From: Nymphaea colorata
Taxonomy: Eukaryota; Streptophyta; Magnoliopsida; Nymphaeales; Nymphaeaceae
DNA: 64,000 bases
Reading direction: 5' to 3'
NCBI RefSeq assembly: GCF_008831285.2
Contig: NC_045150.1
Coordinates: 7,762,001 to 7,826,000 of the forward strand
The notes beneath the pieces were generated by a model. It saw only the letters and a program-made list of their open reading frames with translations. It was not told the origin of the DNA and ran no database searches. The position numbers and the translations under genes are program-made. Shown here in pieces: positions 11,411-24,077 of this stretch (its first letter is position 1; every line of letters begins with the position of its first letter).

Positions 11411-13120
11411 ACAATCAATATTCTCCAATATTCTTCAAAGTAGTCCAAACTGTAGAGATTGTCTTTCCTTATGATAAGTTATTTGCTTCGAGAGGCAATA
11501 ATTGTCTTTTCTATGACAGTTAATTTATCTCAAGGGGCTTAATGTAGCTGGTGGGACTTCCAAGGTGGTAAAAATCTAATAAACAATTTGATTCCTATGA
11601 CCACTATTCCTCGTGACTACAGTCACTGGACACACAACATAGTGGACACACAACATTTTAATTGATAGATACACTGCTTCCCACCCAGCCATAAACCCCA
11701 TGGAACAAGAGAAAACGAAAGAGGGGCTTTAGCCTCTTGAGGATATTTTTCCTGTGATAATTAATTTGCAAAATCTTGCAACCAAGGAATCTAATTTATC
11801 AGGAGGGAAAGAAAGTATCAAGCTTGCGACATTTGCGTTCTATATGGGGACATCATCACATTGGATTCAAATCGGATGTATCCTCAACAATATTCGCTTT
11901 TTGGGATATTCATATATTCAGATTCGAGAACAAACAAAAAATAAGTCACATTCGAACACAAATCCGAGTCGATTTTGACAATCATGTCCAATTCTGAATA
12001 TGAATTTTAAACCTAATTTGACCAATTTTCAAAATATAAGAGGACTGGATATATGATATATGTATTTTTCAAAATAAATCTGATATGAACCCGTGTTCGA
12101 ATTCGATATGATATTACATATATCTAAATCTGATCTGAATGTGAATATGATCGGATGTCATTTCTTAAATCTGAATTTGATCTAATTTTTTAATCAGATA
12201 TTAAATTTTTTCTATATTTTATATTTTTTTAATAGTTGAATTAGATATCCGAACTAAATTGGATATATTTGATGACTAATTAATATGGAGGGAAAGGAAT
12301 AGAAAATCAATAACAGAAGGAAATTAGTTGTAATGTAATTTCAATTCCTTCGCAAATAGAGAGACTAGAAGAGAAAGGAATGAACGATCATTCTCTTTCC
12401 TTTTTTCTCATTTTACTTCCCATTCACTTCTTTTCCCTTTCTTTTCCCTCCATTCATTCCTTTCCCTCTCTTTCCCTTTATCCAAACATAGCGTTAAATT
12501 ATGATCCTAAGAGATAGCGATCAAATTCTTGTTTAAGTGGAGATTGTCTTTTTCGAAGGGCATAGTGTAGCTGGTTGGACTAATGAGCCTCTAAAAATCT
12601 ATTTGTCAATTTGATTCTCAAGGCTACTATTTCTCATGACTACAAATACAAATGGTGGACACACGACGTTTTAGGTGACGGGTGTACTGATTCCCACTCA
12701 AGTTTTGAAGGAGTAGTAGACCCTATAGGACAGAAGAGAAAGGGAGAGGGGCTTTAACTTATTAGGATATTTTCTCTAGGATAATAAGTTTGCAAAATAT
12801 TGCAAGGAATCTAACTTATCAAGAGGGGAAGAAAGTATAAGCACGTGACATTTGCCATTCTATATAGGGATACTAGCAAATTGGATTTGAGACGGATATA
12901 CCCTCAGCTATATTTTCTTGTGGAATATTCATATATTTGGATTCGATGACGAATAAAGAAAAGTCATATTTGAACGCTAATGCGAAATGATCACACATAT
13001 ATTAGGATTCGATGACGAATAAAGAAAAGTCATGAACACTAATTCGAAATTCCATCACACTCTCCATCTAATTTTGGCATTCTTATTTAAATCTGAATAT
13101 AAATGTTAAACTTCATTTGA

Positions 13121-13158
<38 letters not shown>

Positions 13159-16100
13159 GAACCCATATTCTAATCCGATATGATATCTACATATATCCGA
13201 ATCTGAATATGAATATGTTTGGATGTAATTTCTTAAATTAAATATGAATATGATTGAATGTTATTTCTTAAATTAAATATGAATATGATCAAATTTCTTT
13301 ATCACATATTATTTTTTTTTTATATTTAAAGTTCAAGAGAAAGAAAAGTTCACGATGAAAACAACGAGGACGTTCTCATGATGAGGGTCATCAAATATAA
13401 AATTTTATTCTTTTTAAAGTAAAGAAAAAAAATCAAAAATATCATTACAAAAAAAAAAAAAAGGGTTTCGTGTGGACAGTTACTTAGCCGACGCCTCCAT
13501 TCGCTTCTGATGTGATGTAATGGGAATATATCGAGTAATATGCTTTGCTTTAGCCATGGAACCTGTCCGCTTCTATTTAGACCGTTTTCAGTTTGCCCAT
13601 GGTGGGTGAACACATTACCCAAACGCCACTTGATCTCTCGTTCGATCTATTTCGCCAAATAATGTCATCAATGACGTCCGGGCGGCACGAGCATACGACT
13701 TTAGAAAAGGTTTTCAAATCTGGCTGGGCTGTGGGTACTCGATACTTGGCTTAAGTCAGGTAGGTACTTAATATTCAGCTGGACTCAAGCCCGAGAAAAA
13801 GAGTACTGGGTTGACCGGATAATTTATTAGACCGAGAGCTCTGGTGGGTTTAATAATTTTTTTATATTTATTTTATTGTTTATATATATAAATATAATAT
13901 TTTATTATAATTAATTATATTTATATATTATTTTATTTTATATTTTTAATTTAATAAAACCAAGTTCAGATTTCAAGGCTTACCCTACTAGGGTTAACGA
14001 CAAACGACAATAGTGATGCACGTTTCCAACTTATGCGGCTTTAACCGTGGCGCTTGTTTGAAAAGCAACATGAAAGTGCACTTTCATAAATTGAGGATGG
14101 CTAAAAAAGTTGGTAAAACATATCTGCACATTACTAAACATTTTACCTACGTTCCAGACAGTCGACATTGAAGATACTATTGATGAAAATTGACATTCAA
14201 GTGCATGTGCCGGTAATTACCCAATTTCCATTATTATCATTCTCCAATATTCTTCAAAACAATGTGGTCGAAGAGTGTAGAGATTGCCTTTCCCTATGAT
14301 AATTAATTTTCCTCGAGGCGATTGTCTTTTCTTATGACAATTAATTTGTCTCAAGGGGCTTAGTGGAGCTCGTCAAACTAGTAAGCTGGTAAAAATCTAG
14401 TAATCAATTTGATTCCTATGGCCACTATTTCTCATGACTACAGTCAGTGGACACACAACATTTTAATTGATAGGTACACTGCTTCCCACCCAGCCATAGA
14501 CCCCATGGGACAAGAACGGAAGAGGGGCTTTAGCTCTTTAGGATATTTCTCCTGTGATAATTAATTCTCAAAATATTGCAACCAAGGAACCTAATTTATC
14601 AAGAGAGAAAGAAAGTATCAAACTTGTGACATTTGTCATTTTATATAGGGATATCATCACATTGGATTCAAATCGGATATACCATCAACTATGTTCGCCT
14701 TTTGGGATATTCATATATTCGGATTTGAGAACAAACAAAGAAAAGTCATATTCGAACACGAATCCGAGTCGATTTTGACATTCATGTCCAAATCTGAATA
14801 TGAATTTTAAACACAATTCGACTGATTTTCAAAATATAAGAGGATTGGATATATGATATATGTATTTTTCAAAATAAATCTGATATGAACCCGTGTTCGA
14901 ATTCAATATGATATTGCATATATTCAAATCTGATCTGAACGTGAATATGATTGGATGTCATTTCTTAAATTTGAATTTGATCTGATTTTTTAATCAGATA
15001 TTAAATTTTTTCTATATTCGATATTTTTTTTAACAGTTGGATTAGACATCCGATCCAAATCGAATGTATTGACAACCAGTACTTCTATATGTTAGGTTGG
15101 GAGGACATTAAAAATGTAGCATGCATTGCTGAATGGGCTAATAAACACAGAAAGGATATCTCCTCTTGGACCAGAAGGGGCATCGGATCAGAGCCGTCGG
15201 CCTGCGTTTGAAGTTGTTATCAATCTATCTGTATAGAGAAAAATCTATTCCAAACGATTACACATGTTATCAGATCAAAAAATGACATGTTCCTGAAAGG
15301 TGGTATAATTAAATGAGGCCGTGGACTAAAAGATTTGACGTCAGGGATATTGCGACGGCATTTGGCCGGCCCTATGCTAGAATCCGAGTTCGGGTTTGGC
15401 CCAGTAGCCTAGCCGGTACCTGAGCTCGGGTTCGGTTTGATTAAAATAAAAAAATTAAATATACAATAATGTTTTAAAATAGAAATATATTTTTAATAAT
15501 AATATATATGATTTATTAAATAAAATAATATATAGATTTTTAAAAAAATTTGTTAGTCGGGCTGAATGGGACCCATCACTGAGTCATCTTTTTCGGGCAC
15601 GAGTCCGAATACAAAATTTAAAAAAATAAATGGGTTTCGTGTGGACAGTTAGTTACGTAGCCCACACCTCCATCCGCTCCGCCCCTGATGTGATGCAATG
15701 GGAATATATCGGGTAATATGCTTTGCTTTATGTCCGTTTCTATTTAGACCGTTTTCATTTTGCTCATGGTGGGTGAACACGTTACCCAAATGCCACTAGA
15801 TCCCTCGTTCAATCTATTTCGCCAAATAATGCCATGAATGGCGTTTGGGCTGGTCAACACTGGACACGAGGTTATGACGGCTGGGCACCTGGCTGAGTCG
15901 CCGATGAGTACTCGGTACATAGGGGCTCAGGTTATTGATAGGTACTTAATATTCGGCTCGATTCAGACCCAAGAAGGGTACCGGGTTGGCCCGATAATTT
16001 ATCGAGCCAGTTCGGTTAGGCACAATAAGCTCGTGTGGGTCTAATAATTTTCTTATATTTATGTCATTGTTTATATATATAAATATAATATTTTATTATG

Positions 16101-16405
16101 ATAATTAGTATATTATTTTATATTAAAATATATTTTTTAATTTAATGAAGCCAGGCGGCCGGCCCGGTGTAGAGGCTTACCCTACTGTATAGGGGATGCA
16201 CCTTCCAACGTAAAGGACTTTAACCGTGGCACTTGTTTGAAAAGCAACATGAAAGTGCACTTTCATAAATTGAGGATTTACCAACGGCTAAAAAGTTGGT
16301 AAAACATGGCTGCACATTGCTAAACATTTTGACGACGTTCGAGACAGTCGACATTGAAGATAATATTGATGAAAATTGGCATTCAAGTTTATGTGTCGAT
16401 GGATG
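11411..16405. repeat. Three-unit degenerate tandem duplication (blocks A and B)
   Basis: Block A occurs at about 11411-12247, 12506-13330 and 14234-15075. Each copy has the same run of landmarks: an interrupted GATTGTCTTT stretch, TCATGACTACA or a close variant, GGACACACAACATTTTA or a close variant, a GAGGGGCTTTA motif, then an AT-rich tail of ATTCGAATCTGATATGA-like repeats. Block B occurs at about 13460-14215 and 15622-16405. It shares TTTCGTGTGGACAGTTA, TTTAGACCGTTTTCA, GCCAAATAATG, AAAGTGCACTTTCATAAATT and ACAGTCGACATTGAAGATA. The order is A, A-B, A-B, so a unit of about 1.7-2.1 kb was duplicated and later disrupted by insertions (for example 15345-15600). No coding sequence recognised. 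Confidence 0.72.
13122..13154. repeat. TA microsatellite
   Basis: An uninterrupted TA dinucleotide run inside the AT-rich tail of the middle copy of block A. Confidence 0.9.
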
Positions 16406-16454
16406 CGCCATGTGTGTGGGTAAATAAAATTATTATCTACGTTCATAGACGTGA

Positions 16455-16580
16455 GTAATAAAATTTTACTGACACGTGGCATGCATTGATAAAACTTTTA
16501 CCGGCACGTTATGGGCATCAATAAAGCTTTTATGGCACGTTATGGGCATCGATAAAACTTTTACCGACACATGCTAGCCG
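16455..16580. repeat. Short tandem array of about 32-bp units
   Basis: Three imperfect units, each with GATAAAACTTTTACCG or AATAAAGCTTTTATGG followed by GGCACGTTATGGGCATC, start near 16487, 16520 and 16551. They sit just past the second block B copy. Confidence 0.65.
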
Positions 16581-17978
16581 AGAGTGTGAGTGTACGGGAA
16601 TAACAAGACAACCTCTCTCATGAATGGACTGTTCATGACACATTTTCATAGGGAATCAAGCATGGCCTGATATAAGTAAAATATCTAGATCATCTACGTC
16701 ATAACATAGGTAAACTTTATATCTGGTTCTTAAAATTATATCAAGTTTCATAGGGAAAATTCACTCCCATGCTTCTTTGAGGGAATAAATTGTTCCGAAA
16801 AGTAGGGCAAAATGAAATCCTGGTAAAAATCTTCCCGAAATGTCTTCACAACGCAAACGCTTGAACATGATCTCCGAACACGAACTAATCAAACTATGGG
16901 TGCAAGTGAGCTTACGATACCGAATCAAAGGAAAAGGTTCTAACTTCATCTGAGTTTAGGATCAACACCTTCAATACGTCATATATAAGAACTAAGTCTC
17001 AAACCTACGTGATTTCCTTAAAACTAATGGGTTGTTTGATTGACAGTCTAAAATGTTATACATTTTAGAGGCAAAGCAGTTTTTTCCCTTTCAAAATGTC
17101 ATTCAAATAGGGAAGCAATCCTTCTCGAAAGCAGCTTAGTTAGAATGATAAACATAACAAGAGTCCATTGTATTGGCCTGGTGCTGAAATAGGATTTCAT
17201 AAATTAGGAACCCGAACCGGGTTTGAAAGTGGGCTTGGAAGACGACTTGTCATTAGTTCCACACCATTGCTCTCCTTTGCAGCTTTACTTGCTAAAGCTT
17301 TTGCGACACTTGTCTAAGTAAAAATTGTTCAGAATTCAAACCTTCGCAACTACAAGTTGCTGGAAAGGAAATGTTATTAAACTAGCATGATCTTATCTGA
17401 AGGGAAGGGTAGGGTAGGGTAGGGTGTCAACTAAAAAGAGGCACCAGAACACCTGAAGGTTTAACGTCCAAAAACAATGCTATGATATTCACCGGGACAA
17501 CATAGCTTTGTTCTTCTTCATCTTTTTGGTTTCTAAGTAAATTAAGTTAGAAAATATTAATCAATAAAATTTTAGAATCGAAAAAGGCATACTTAACCTT
17601 ATTCGCATCAATAAATACAGCCCATGCATTCACAGGGCTTCCACGTCAGTTCTAACAAGAGAGCGCATGATATCTTCCTGCCTGGAATCTACCAGATAGA
17701 TGCTTCCGATTCTCGAAAGATTTAAGCCTTTTCTTTTATTTTTTCAGACAAGTGGATGCAGGGAGCCAAAAAGGTTTTTGCACCATGCCCCACGGAAATC
17801 TCGGCGAGTGGTGGTATCGATGATTCGACGACAAGAGAGGGCATTTAACCAAGCCGCAACCTCCGTTTATCCCAGGAAATCTGGGATGGCGTTCCATCTA
17901 CACTCTCCCGCCATTGATGGATGTCCAACCATCCAGCCATCTACTTCCCCGGGCTGCAGCATGAGGTGACTTTGGACC
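16581..17978. other. Upstream region and probable 5' UTR of the DUF212 gene
   Basis: No conserved coding sequence. There is a short GGGTA run near 17400-17423. From about 17690 the sequence becomes GC-richer and probably contains the promoter and 5' UTR of the downstream gene. An open frame at 17700-17969 stops just before the next gene and shows no recognisable domain. Confidence 0.4.
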
Positions 17979-20284
17979 ATGGAGCAAGTTATGTTTCTCA
18001 GGCCTAACTTTGGTGTTCCAAACTTCCGATACTCAACCACCAGGAGCGTTTCTTTCTTTCCTTGTAAGTACAGGCACAAGGGTACCCGTGTGAGTTCTCA
18101 GTCCACCGGGAAGCCAGTAGTCTCAATCTCTTGTTGCTACCAAAATTCAAGACCAACGAGAAAACCCAACTTCGCCAACTTCAGTTTCAGACTACCCATC
18201 ACCCCATTTTGCGTTTTGGTCCCCTTGGTGCACAGTTTCAGGGATTTCTTGTCTATAGGATTGAAGCCCGTCTTTGAAAAATGGGCTCTCGGCATGAAGT
18301 TCTGTGATCAGACGGACATTTTGATAGGGGAAGACAAATTCGGGGTCCTCGAATGCGGCGGAATCGGGATGGCCCTCCTCAGCACCTCCTTGGTGGCGAA
18401 GGCCCACATTAGCCCTGTGCTCGCGACGTTGGCAGCGAACCCGACGTTCGTTTCGGGGCTATTTGCGTGGGCAATAGCTCAGTCTATGAAGTTCCTGCTA
18501 CATTTCTGCGTAGAAAGGAAGTGGAATTTCCAGGTTTTGGTGAGTTCCGGGGGAATGCCTTCTTCCCACACCGCGCTCTGTACCGCCTTGACGACTTCGG
18601 TAGCTCTCTGTCACGGAATCAGCGATTCGCTTTTTCCAGTCTGCCTTGGTTTTTCTCTTATCGTCATGTACGATGCTACCGGCGTTCGGCGGCATGCCGG
18701 TATGCAAGCAGAGGTGATTCAAACGTCCATTTTACTGCATATGGTTGTGTTTATTTCTTTGGTGTTTTACTGTTTTCCTCTAGTTTTCTGAGTGCATTGT
18801 ACTGCTAGACGTCGCTCTATATCCGTCATTTTTCATCTTGGTGACCTATGAGTTTTGTTGGTACTTAGATTGTGTTCAAGTTCTTGCTATTCGGATGCTT
18901 CCCTTCTCCTCATGGTTTTTAATTTCAGTATTGGGGTGTTCGTCTGCTGCCTTATCTTTCCCCATGGGCCATGGCGTTGTCCTTCCAACGCTTGGTTGTC
19001 TGGGCTTCCCGAGGTTTTCTTCATTGAAGGGCTCCTCATCATGCAGAAAAGAACTTTTTAGGTTTTCTACAATACGAGACTGAATTTTGTCAATCTTAGT
19101 CCAAGAAGTAGATACAGTCAAGAGTGCATGGTTGCACAAATGTCGTATATGCAGGCCTCTGTAAATATGCACGAGGGTCTTATCTCGAAGAAGCTGGCAT
19201 GGCAGCTTCTAGGGAACGATCATACAGTCCCAAACACGCGTACTTGTGAGATGTTGTACAGACAAACAATCATACAGTCCCAAACACACATACTTGTGAG
19301 ACTTTGTACACACAAACAATCATACAGTCCCAAACACGCATACTTGTGAGACTTTGTTCTGTTTTCCTTAAGCTACTTAACCATCCACTTGCATCTCATC
19401 CAGTACACAGACTCGCTAAGAATGAATATACTTCACAGAAGTAAATCTGATGGCTTATGGGCTTGTAACCTTAACAATATGCCAAAGCTAAGGCATGCAC
19501 TGAGAAAAAGAGAGAAATAGGAATAGGTTTGTCTTGAAGTTGAAATCATTGATAATATCCAGGTCTTTTAAAATTCAAATAACCTTTTTAGTCTGCCTAA
19601 ATGTTTTTTATGTTTCAAAGACAAAGTCTGATACTTTGCACAAGCTAATTTAGTGAACCAAATGAATTTATGATCAGAGGGAAAGGAATATCAAAGAATG
19701 AGGTTTGGTTGATATTTTGTTGTCAATGTGTGCAAATCTGGATATAATCCAAAAAGCCTGCAATGAATGACACTGTGCAGGCCACTGAGTTTCTTGGACT
19801 GTTACTATGCAGGTTTAGAACTTGACTCCTGATTGTCCTACGTAATCTGCAATTTTCAAACTTGATGTGCTTACATTAAGTTTATCAGTGCATCTGAATT
19901 TTTTATCTAAATAGTTCGTGGGTGACCTCGTTTTCTTCTTTACTCGTTAGAAAACAACAATGCTAACAGGCCAACTCTAAACAGCGATTAGTTTCTGGAA
20001 AATTGATCCAGACTTCAAGTTTACATGATTTGTCATCCCTTTGACTTTCATCTATCTTTTCTCTTTACGAGTTCTGCCGGTTGTATTAACATGCTTTTGA
20101 AGATTGATTGGGATGGTTGTAGGTTCTCAATATGATTGTTGAAGATCTATTTAAAGGGCATCCTTGCAGCGAAAAGAAACTCAAAGAACTCCTTGGTCAT
20201 ACTCCATCTCAAGTTATTGCTGGGGCTTTTCTTGGCATGCTCATTTCCTACCTCTGCTGCAACAATTGCCTAGTTGGAATATAA
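17979..20284 (+). CDS. DUF212 family protein (acid phosphatase/vanadium-dependent haloperoxidase-related), plastid type
   Basis: Two exons, 17979-18713 and 20123-20284, join in phase (GAG then GTT) to give 298 aa. Residues 1-about 75 are rich in Ser, Thr, Arg and Lys and poor in acidic residues, as in a chloroplast transit peptide. The conserved domain then holds GGMPSSHTALC (191-201) and YDATGVRRHAGMQAE (231-245). After the intron come VLNMIVEDLFKGHP and ELLGHTPSQVIAGAFLGML, the classic C-terminal half of DUF212. Several hydrophobic stretches suggest membrane association. The family is named for weak similarity to PAP2/haloperoxidases; its biochemical activity is not established. If the intron is retained, translation reads on to 18791 with an unrelated tail. 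The start is the first ATG before the transit-like region. Confidence 0.88.
19221..19366. repeat. Three-copy 50-bp tandem repeat in the DUF212 intron
   Basis: Units starting CATACAGTCCCAAACACGC lie exactly 50 bp apart at 19221, 19271 and 19321; the third is truncated. They differ by a few bases. No function is apparent. Confidence 0.85.
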
Positions 20285-23200
20285 GTAATTTCCTTCTCTC
20301 TGTCTCTGTCTCTCTCTGTATGTGGATACACATGCTGTATTTGTATTCATCGGGCTGTATGCTGGAAATTGCATATCAGTTGAGAGCATTTCCTTTAACA
20401 ATATATAACTGGGACATTTTGTTGATCAGGATGGATAAAGCTGCGATCTTATTTATCAATTTTACCAGATGGTTCTCAGCAAAGGAAAATCATATCAAAT
20501 GGTGTACTTTCTAATCATAATGGGAAAGTATTGAATAGTGTGATTTTTAAACTAGTGAAATTGACCAATCCAGTGTTGCAATGATGACTGATCACTGATC
20601 AGAGCAACCACAATATGTTTAGAGCAACCGCAATATGTTCATGCTCAATATTGACTGCATACATGTGACTGACTGAATGTTTGTTCAACATAAAATAGTG
20701 GCTTCGTGGATTTTTATCAGATCATGCTAGCCTATATCTTTTGGTCATTGAACGTATTGACTTTTGAGATTGAAATAAGTTATTTGTATCGATGTTTTGT
20801 ATTAGGGAACACATTTTCAATTGGTTCATTATGCAATTCCCAATTAATTTGGACTTTCTGCTTGGGAAGACAGAAGGCAGTTAGCGAGAGCCGTAGGCGA
20901 GCGGATGAGGAAAGATCAATCCTGTTTATCATTTTTGATCTACATATTTCTACTGGTTCTTCAAATTAACCCGGCTGGCACATATAACCAGTAAAAGATT
21001 GAACTTGAACACTATATTTGTTCAAGAAGCAAGAAGGTGAAGTTTTTATGTTCTTGTGGTCATCCTTTATTTGAGCAGGACTGCAAGGTGCACTTGTCAT
21101 ATTTGCAAAACAAAAGTCTTTGATATAAATAAGATAACAAAAACTTGTTATTCAACCATATGGATATGAGAGAGATGGTTGACTTGAAGTAATATGGCCC
21201 GATACTGGTTACTCTAGTAAACGGTGTTGGTCCTGCCATTTCATTTACTGTTGCCTCATTGAAGCTAACATAGGTAACTCATGAAACATTTAATACTTCA
21301 GATGACAGTCCAAAGGATATATTTTTCAGGCCAACAACAAATCTTAATGCATGGTTAGGTGGAAGAAGTTCAAGCTGGAGGACATTGTGAGTTTGATACC
21401 TGGGGTGTTGTTTTTGCCATAACAATGAAGAAAGGGGGACCCCGCTAGTGGTGGGGAAGGGGTTTCAGGACGGGCTTGAAGTTTGAACCACTAGTGGTGG
21501 TGAAGGGGTATCAGGACGGGTTTGAAGTTTGAACTCTGGAACAGTGAAGCACTGCCGTCTTTGTGGCACCTCTGGGCTTGTGCTGTATGTCCAAATCCAG
21601 TTGTGGTTTCTCCTGAAAGGTTAGGTGAACTGAACTCTCCTTCAGTGAGGTGCAAAATTTAGAATCAGATTACCAAATGCAACATTCAGTACTGATCATA
21701 AAAATAAAATAAACTGTAGACCTATGTCAGCTGCAAAAATGGACCACCAACCATGGATGCTGTAGGCGGGCAAGACTGATGAGGTTTACTAGAAGACACC
21801 ATGTGTACAGTACATGTAGAGGGGTATTTATGTGTAGAGCTCACATGCATGTATTCATGTTCACATTAGCATCTGGTGCTTACATTTTGATGAGGGCGAC
21901 TATTCTCTTGGTGGGTATTCCTCTAGTGGTGGTTGAGATGTTTTTTTGGTGCTATGACGTGTGATATCATGGCGAGTTCATAAATACAAAACAATCTTCT
22001 ATAGAAATTCTTGTTGATAAATCCTTCTGTCTAATCACAAAAGGGAGTCTCTTCGGAGACATCCTATAATCACAAAAAGGATACTTTGTCATTGTGAACT
22101 CTTGCACATGTTTTATTTTCGTCTATTATTATTATTATTTGGATAAGGAGTGCATGTGTGTCTTATTTGCAATTTACACACGTTTTTACTTTTGTATCTG
22201 CGTCAATGTTGTAAACAGGTTCCTTTTTTTTTTTCAATTAGAAACAAAGTTCTTATGCTAGTCTTTATTGCTATATTATTCCTAAACAGATTATGGCTGC
22301 TCAACTATCTGTTCATACATCTGTTACCACGAGGTATACACTTCATCTTTCCTATTGTATTTAGAATTTGTACATTTGCACTCCATCATAAGACGGGAAT
22401 GTTTGTCTTCAACATTTTTAGCACAGAGATTGTCCTTGGCTGTTGATCTTGTACTCTGGAAGTAAAGCTTTCCCTTACAAAAATTGTAGATGCATTTCTA
22501 AAAAGGTCATGCTTTATCTACTTCAATGGACGCACTCGTGGTCTTGTCAACCCTTCCATCTGCTACCAGCTGAAACAGTACTGTGCATTCTCAAGAATAT
22601 CCTTAATTCTGGGAAGCGTCATTCTAGGGGAAATATCTTAACTTCTACTTACAATATTTGTAAAATGTGCCTAAAAACTTCTCATTTTCGCTTTAGAATC
22701 TCAAGGGGGCTGTTTTCTCATGTCGATAGCTATAATATTCTAGAGTACTGTTTTGATCACTTCAAGTACGCAAGTGCACTGGATTGAAGTGATTAAGGAT
22801 TGTGAAAGGCCATCATGGTCATGGTTGCTGGTGCAGGGGAAGGTAGTGTGTAAATTGCTGAAAAAGTTGTTCTTAACGCATTTATGACCATCTTGTAGTT
22901 GCATGTATCCATTCTTTTGTGATACTCACAATTGTACTGTTCTTATTTAATTGAAATGGAACCGTTGGTCCCTGGATATTCTATCCAACTGTAAGCGTTC
23001 CATTTTTATTTTGTACTTTCTGTCCTGGTGAATAGCTTGGTTTAATGCGTTTCTTTGGCGTGGCAAGAAAGAGGTAAGCTGAGACTGACCTCCTGTCAAG
23101 CTACTGTGCGGTGCACATGGAGGGTCCATCTTTTTTATCGCAATTACAAAACGACCATATATGTTCAAATAATGACATTGAATCTTGCATTTGCTTAAAA

Positions 23201-23897
23201 CTGTCAAATAGAGCTTTTCTGTGGTGTAGGTTGTTTAAAGAGCCAATGAGTAAAAGATATTTGCTTTTCACAGTCAAGGCCACCTTGACGGCCCTTCGCT
23301 ATGCTGAGAAGCTATCATCACTAAGATTGAAATGGTTTCATCAGAGCAATAGATATGATGAGGAGGCGATGCTTCATTTTGGATTGCAGTCTTGCTGGAC
23401 CGATGTTATCGCTTGTCAGCTATATCAGATGCAATTAGAAAGATTAACACAAACAAATTGCTGTTACAACGATGATTGAAATTTTCAGAGAATTCACAGG
23501 ATCAGACTTCTCTATTACCATGTGAAGCAAGAACTCAAAGAAACGAGCCCAATGATTTTGTGAATGTGCACATTATCGTACAAGATATTTAATAGGCTCG
23601 TTACATAAGATTAAGATGAATTCTCGGAGTTAAAGGCAAAGCCCTTCACTTTACCCTTGCTCCCCCCCTCCCTAAGAATTCAAGCCTGTTTTCAGCCCTT
23701 CAAGATGATACTCCCGTTATGCTTTAACCTACATATGAGTGTCTTTTCTTTTATAGGTTTGACACCATGAGGTTTCAAAACAAACGTTGGCCGTTCATCT
23801 ATCTGTTGCGACAACCCCTTCAGTGATAGGATTACAACTAATTGCAACAGAAACAAACACACAAAAAATGTTCGACATTTTTGTATACGCATGATAT
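20285..23897. other. Intergenic region with no recognised gene
   Basis: Contains the DUF212 3' UTR, then unannotated sequence. A two-copy 47-bp tandem repeat (CTAGTGGTGGTGAAGGGG-type) lies at about 21443-21536. The longest open frame, 23111-23479 (+, 122 aa), has no domain that I recognise. It may be spurious or the relic of a gene. Confidence 0.45.
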
Positions 23898-24077
23898 CAG
23901 GGGCGGAACCAGCCGGGGCCCTCACCCGCCTCAATTTTTTAAATTTATGTGTAAATTAAAAAAATTATTTATCTTATATAAAAATTTTGAAAATGATATT
24001 TCAATCCATGTTAGAATTTTGAAATTATAATTATAATTCGGCTCTCTCATACAAAATATTCCTAGCTCTGCCCCTTG
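23898..24077. mobile_element. Small MITE-like element with GGGGCGGAACC-type ends
   Basis: The left end CAGGGGCGGAACCAG and right end CTAGCTCTGCCCCTTG are imperfect inverted repeats around a 150-bp AT-rich core. It resembles the elements at 60307 and 61034. No clear target duplication is visible here. Confidence 0.5.

Noticed and set aside
17402-17423. GGGTA repeats resembling telomeric sequence
   Set aside because: Too short and not the plant TTTAGGG unit; an ordinary short tandem repeat.
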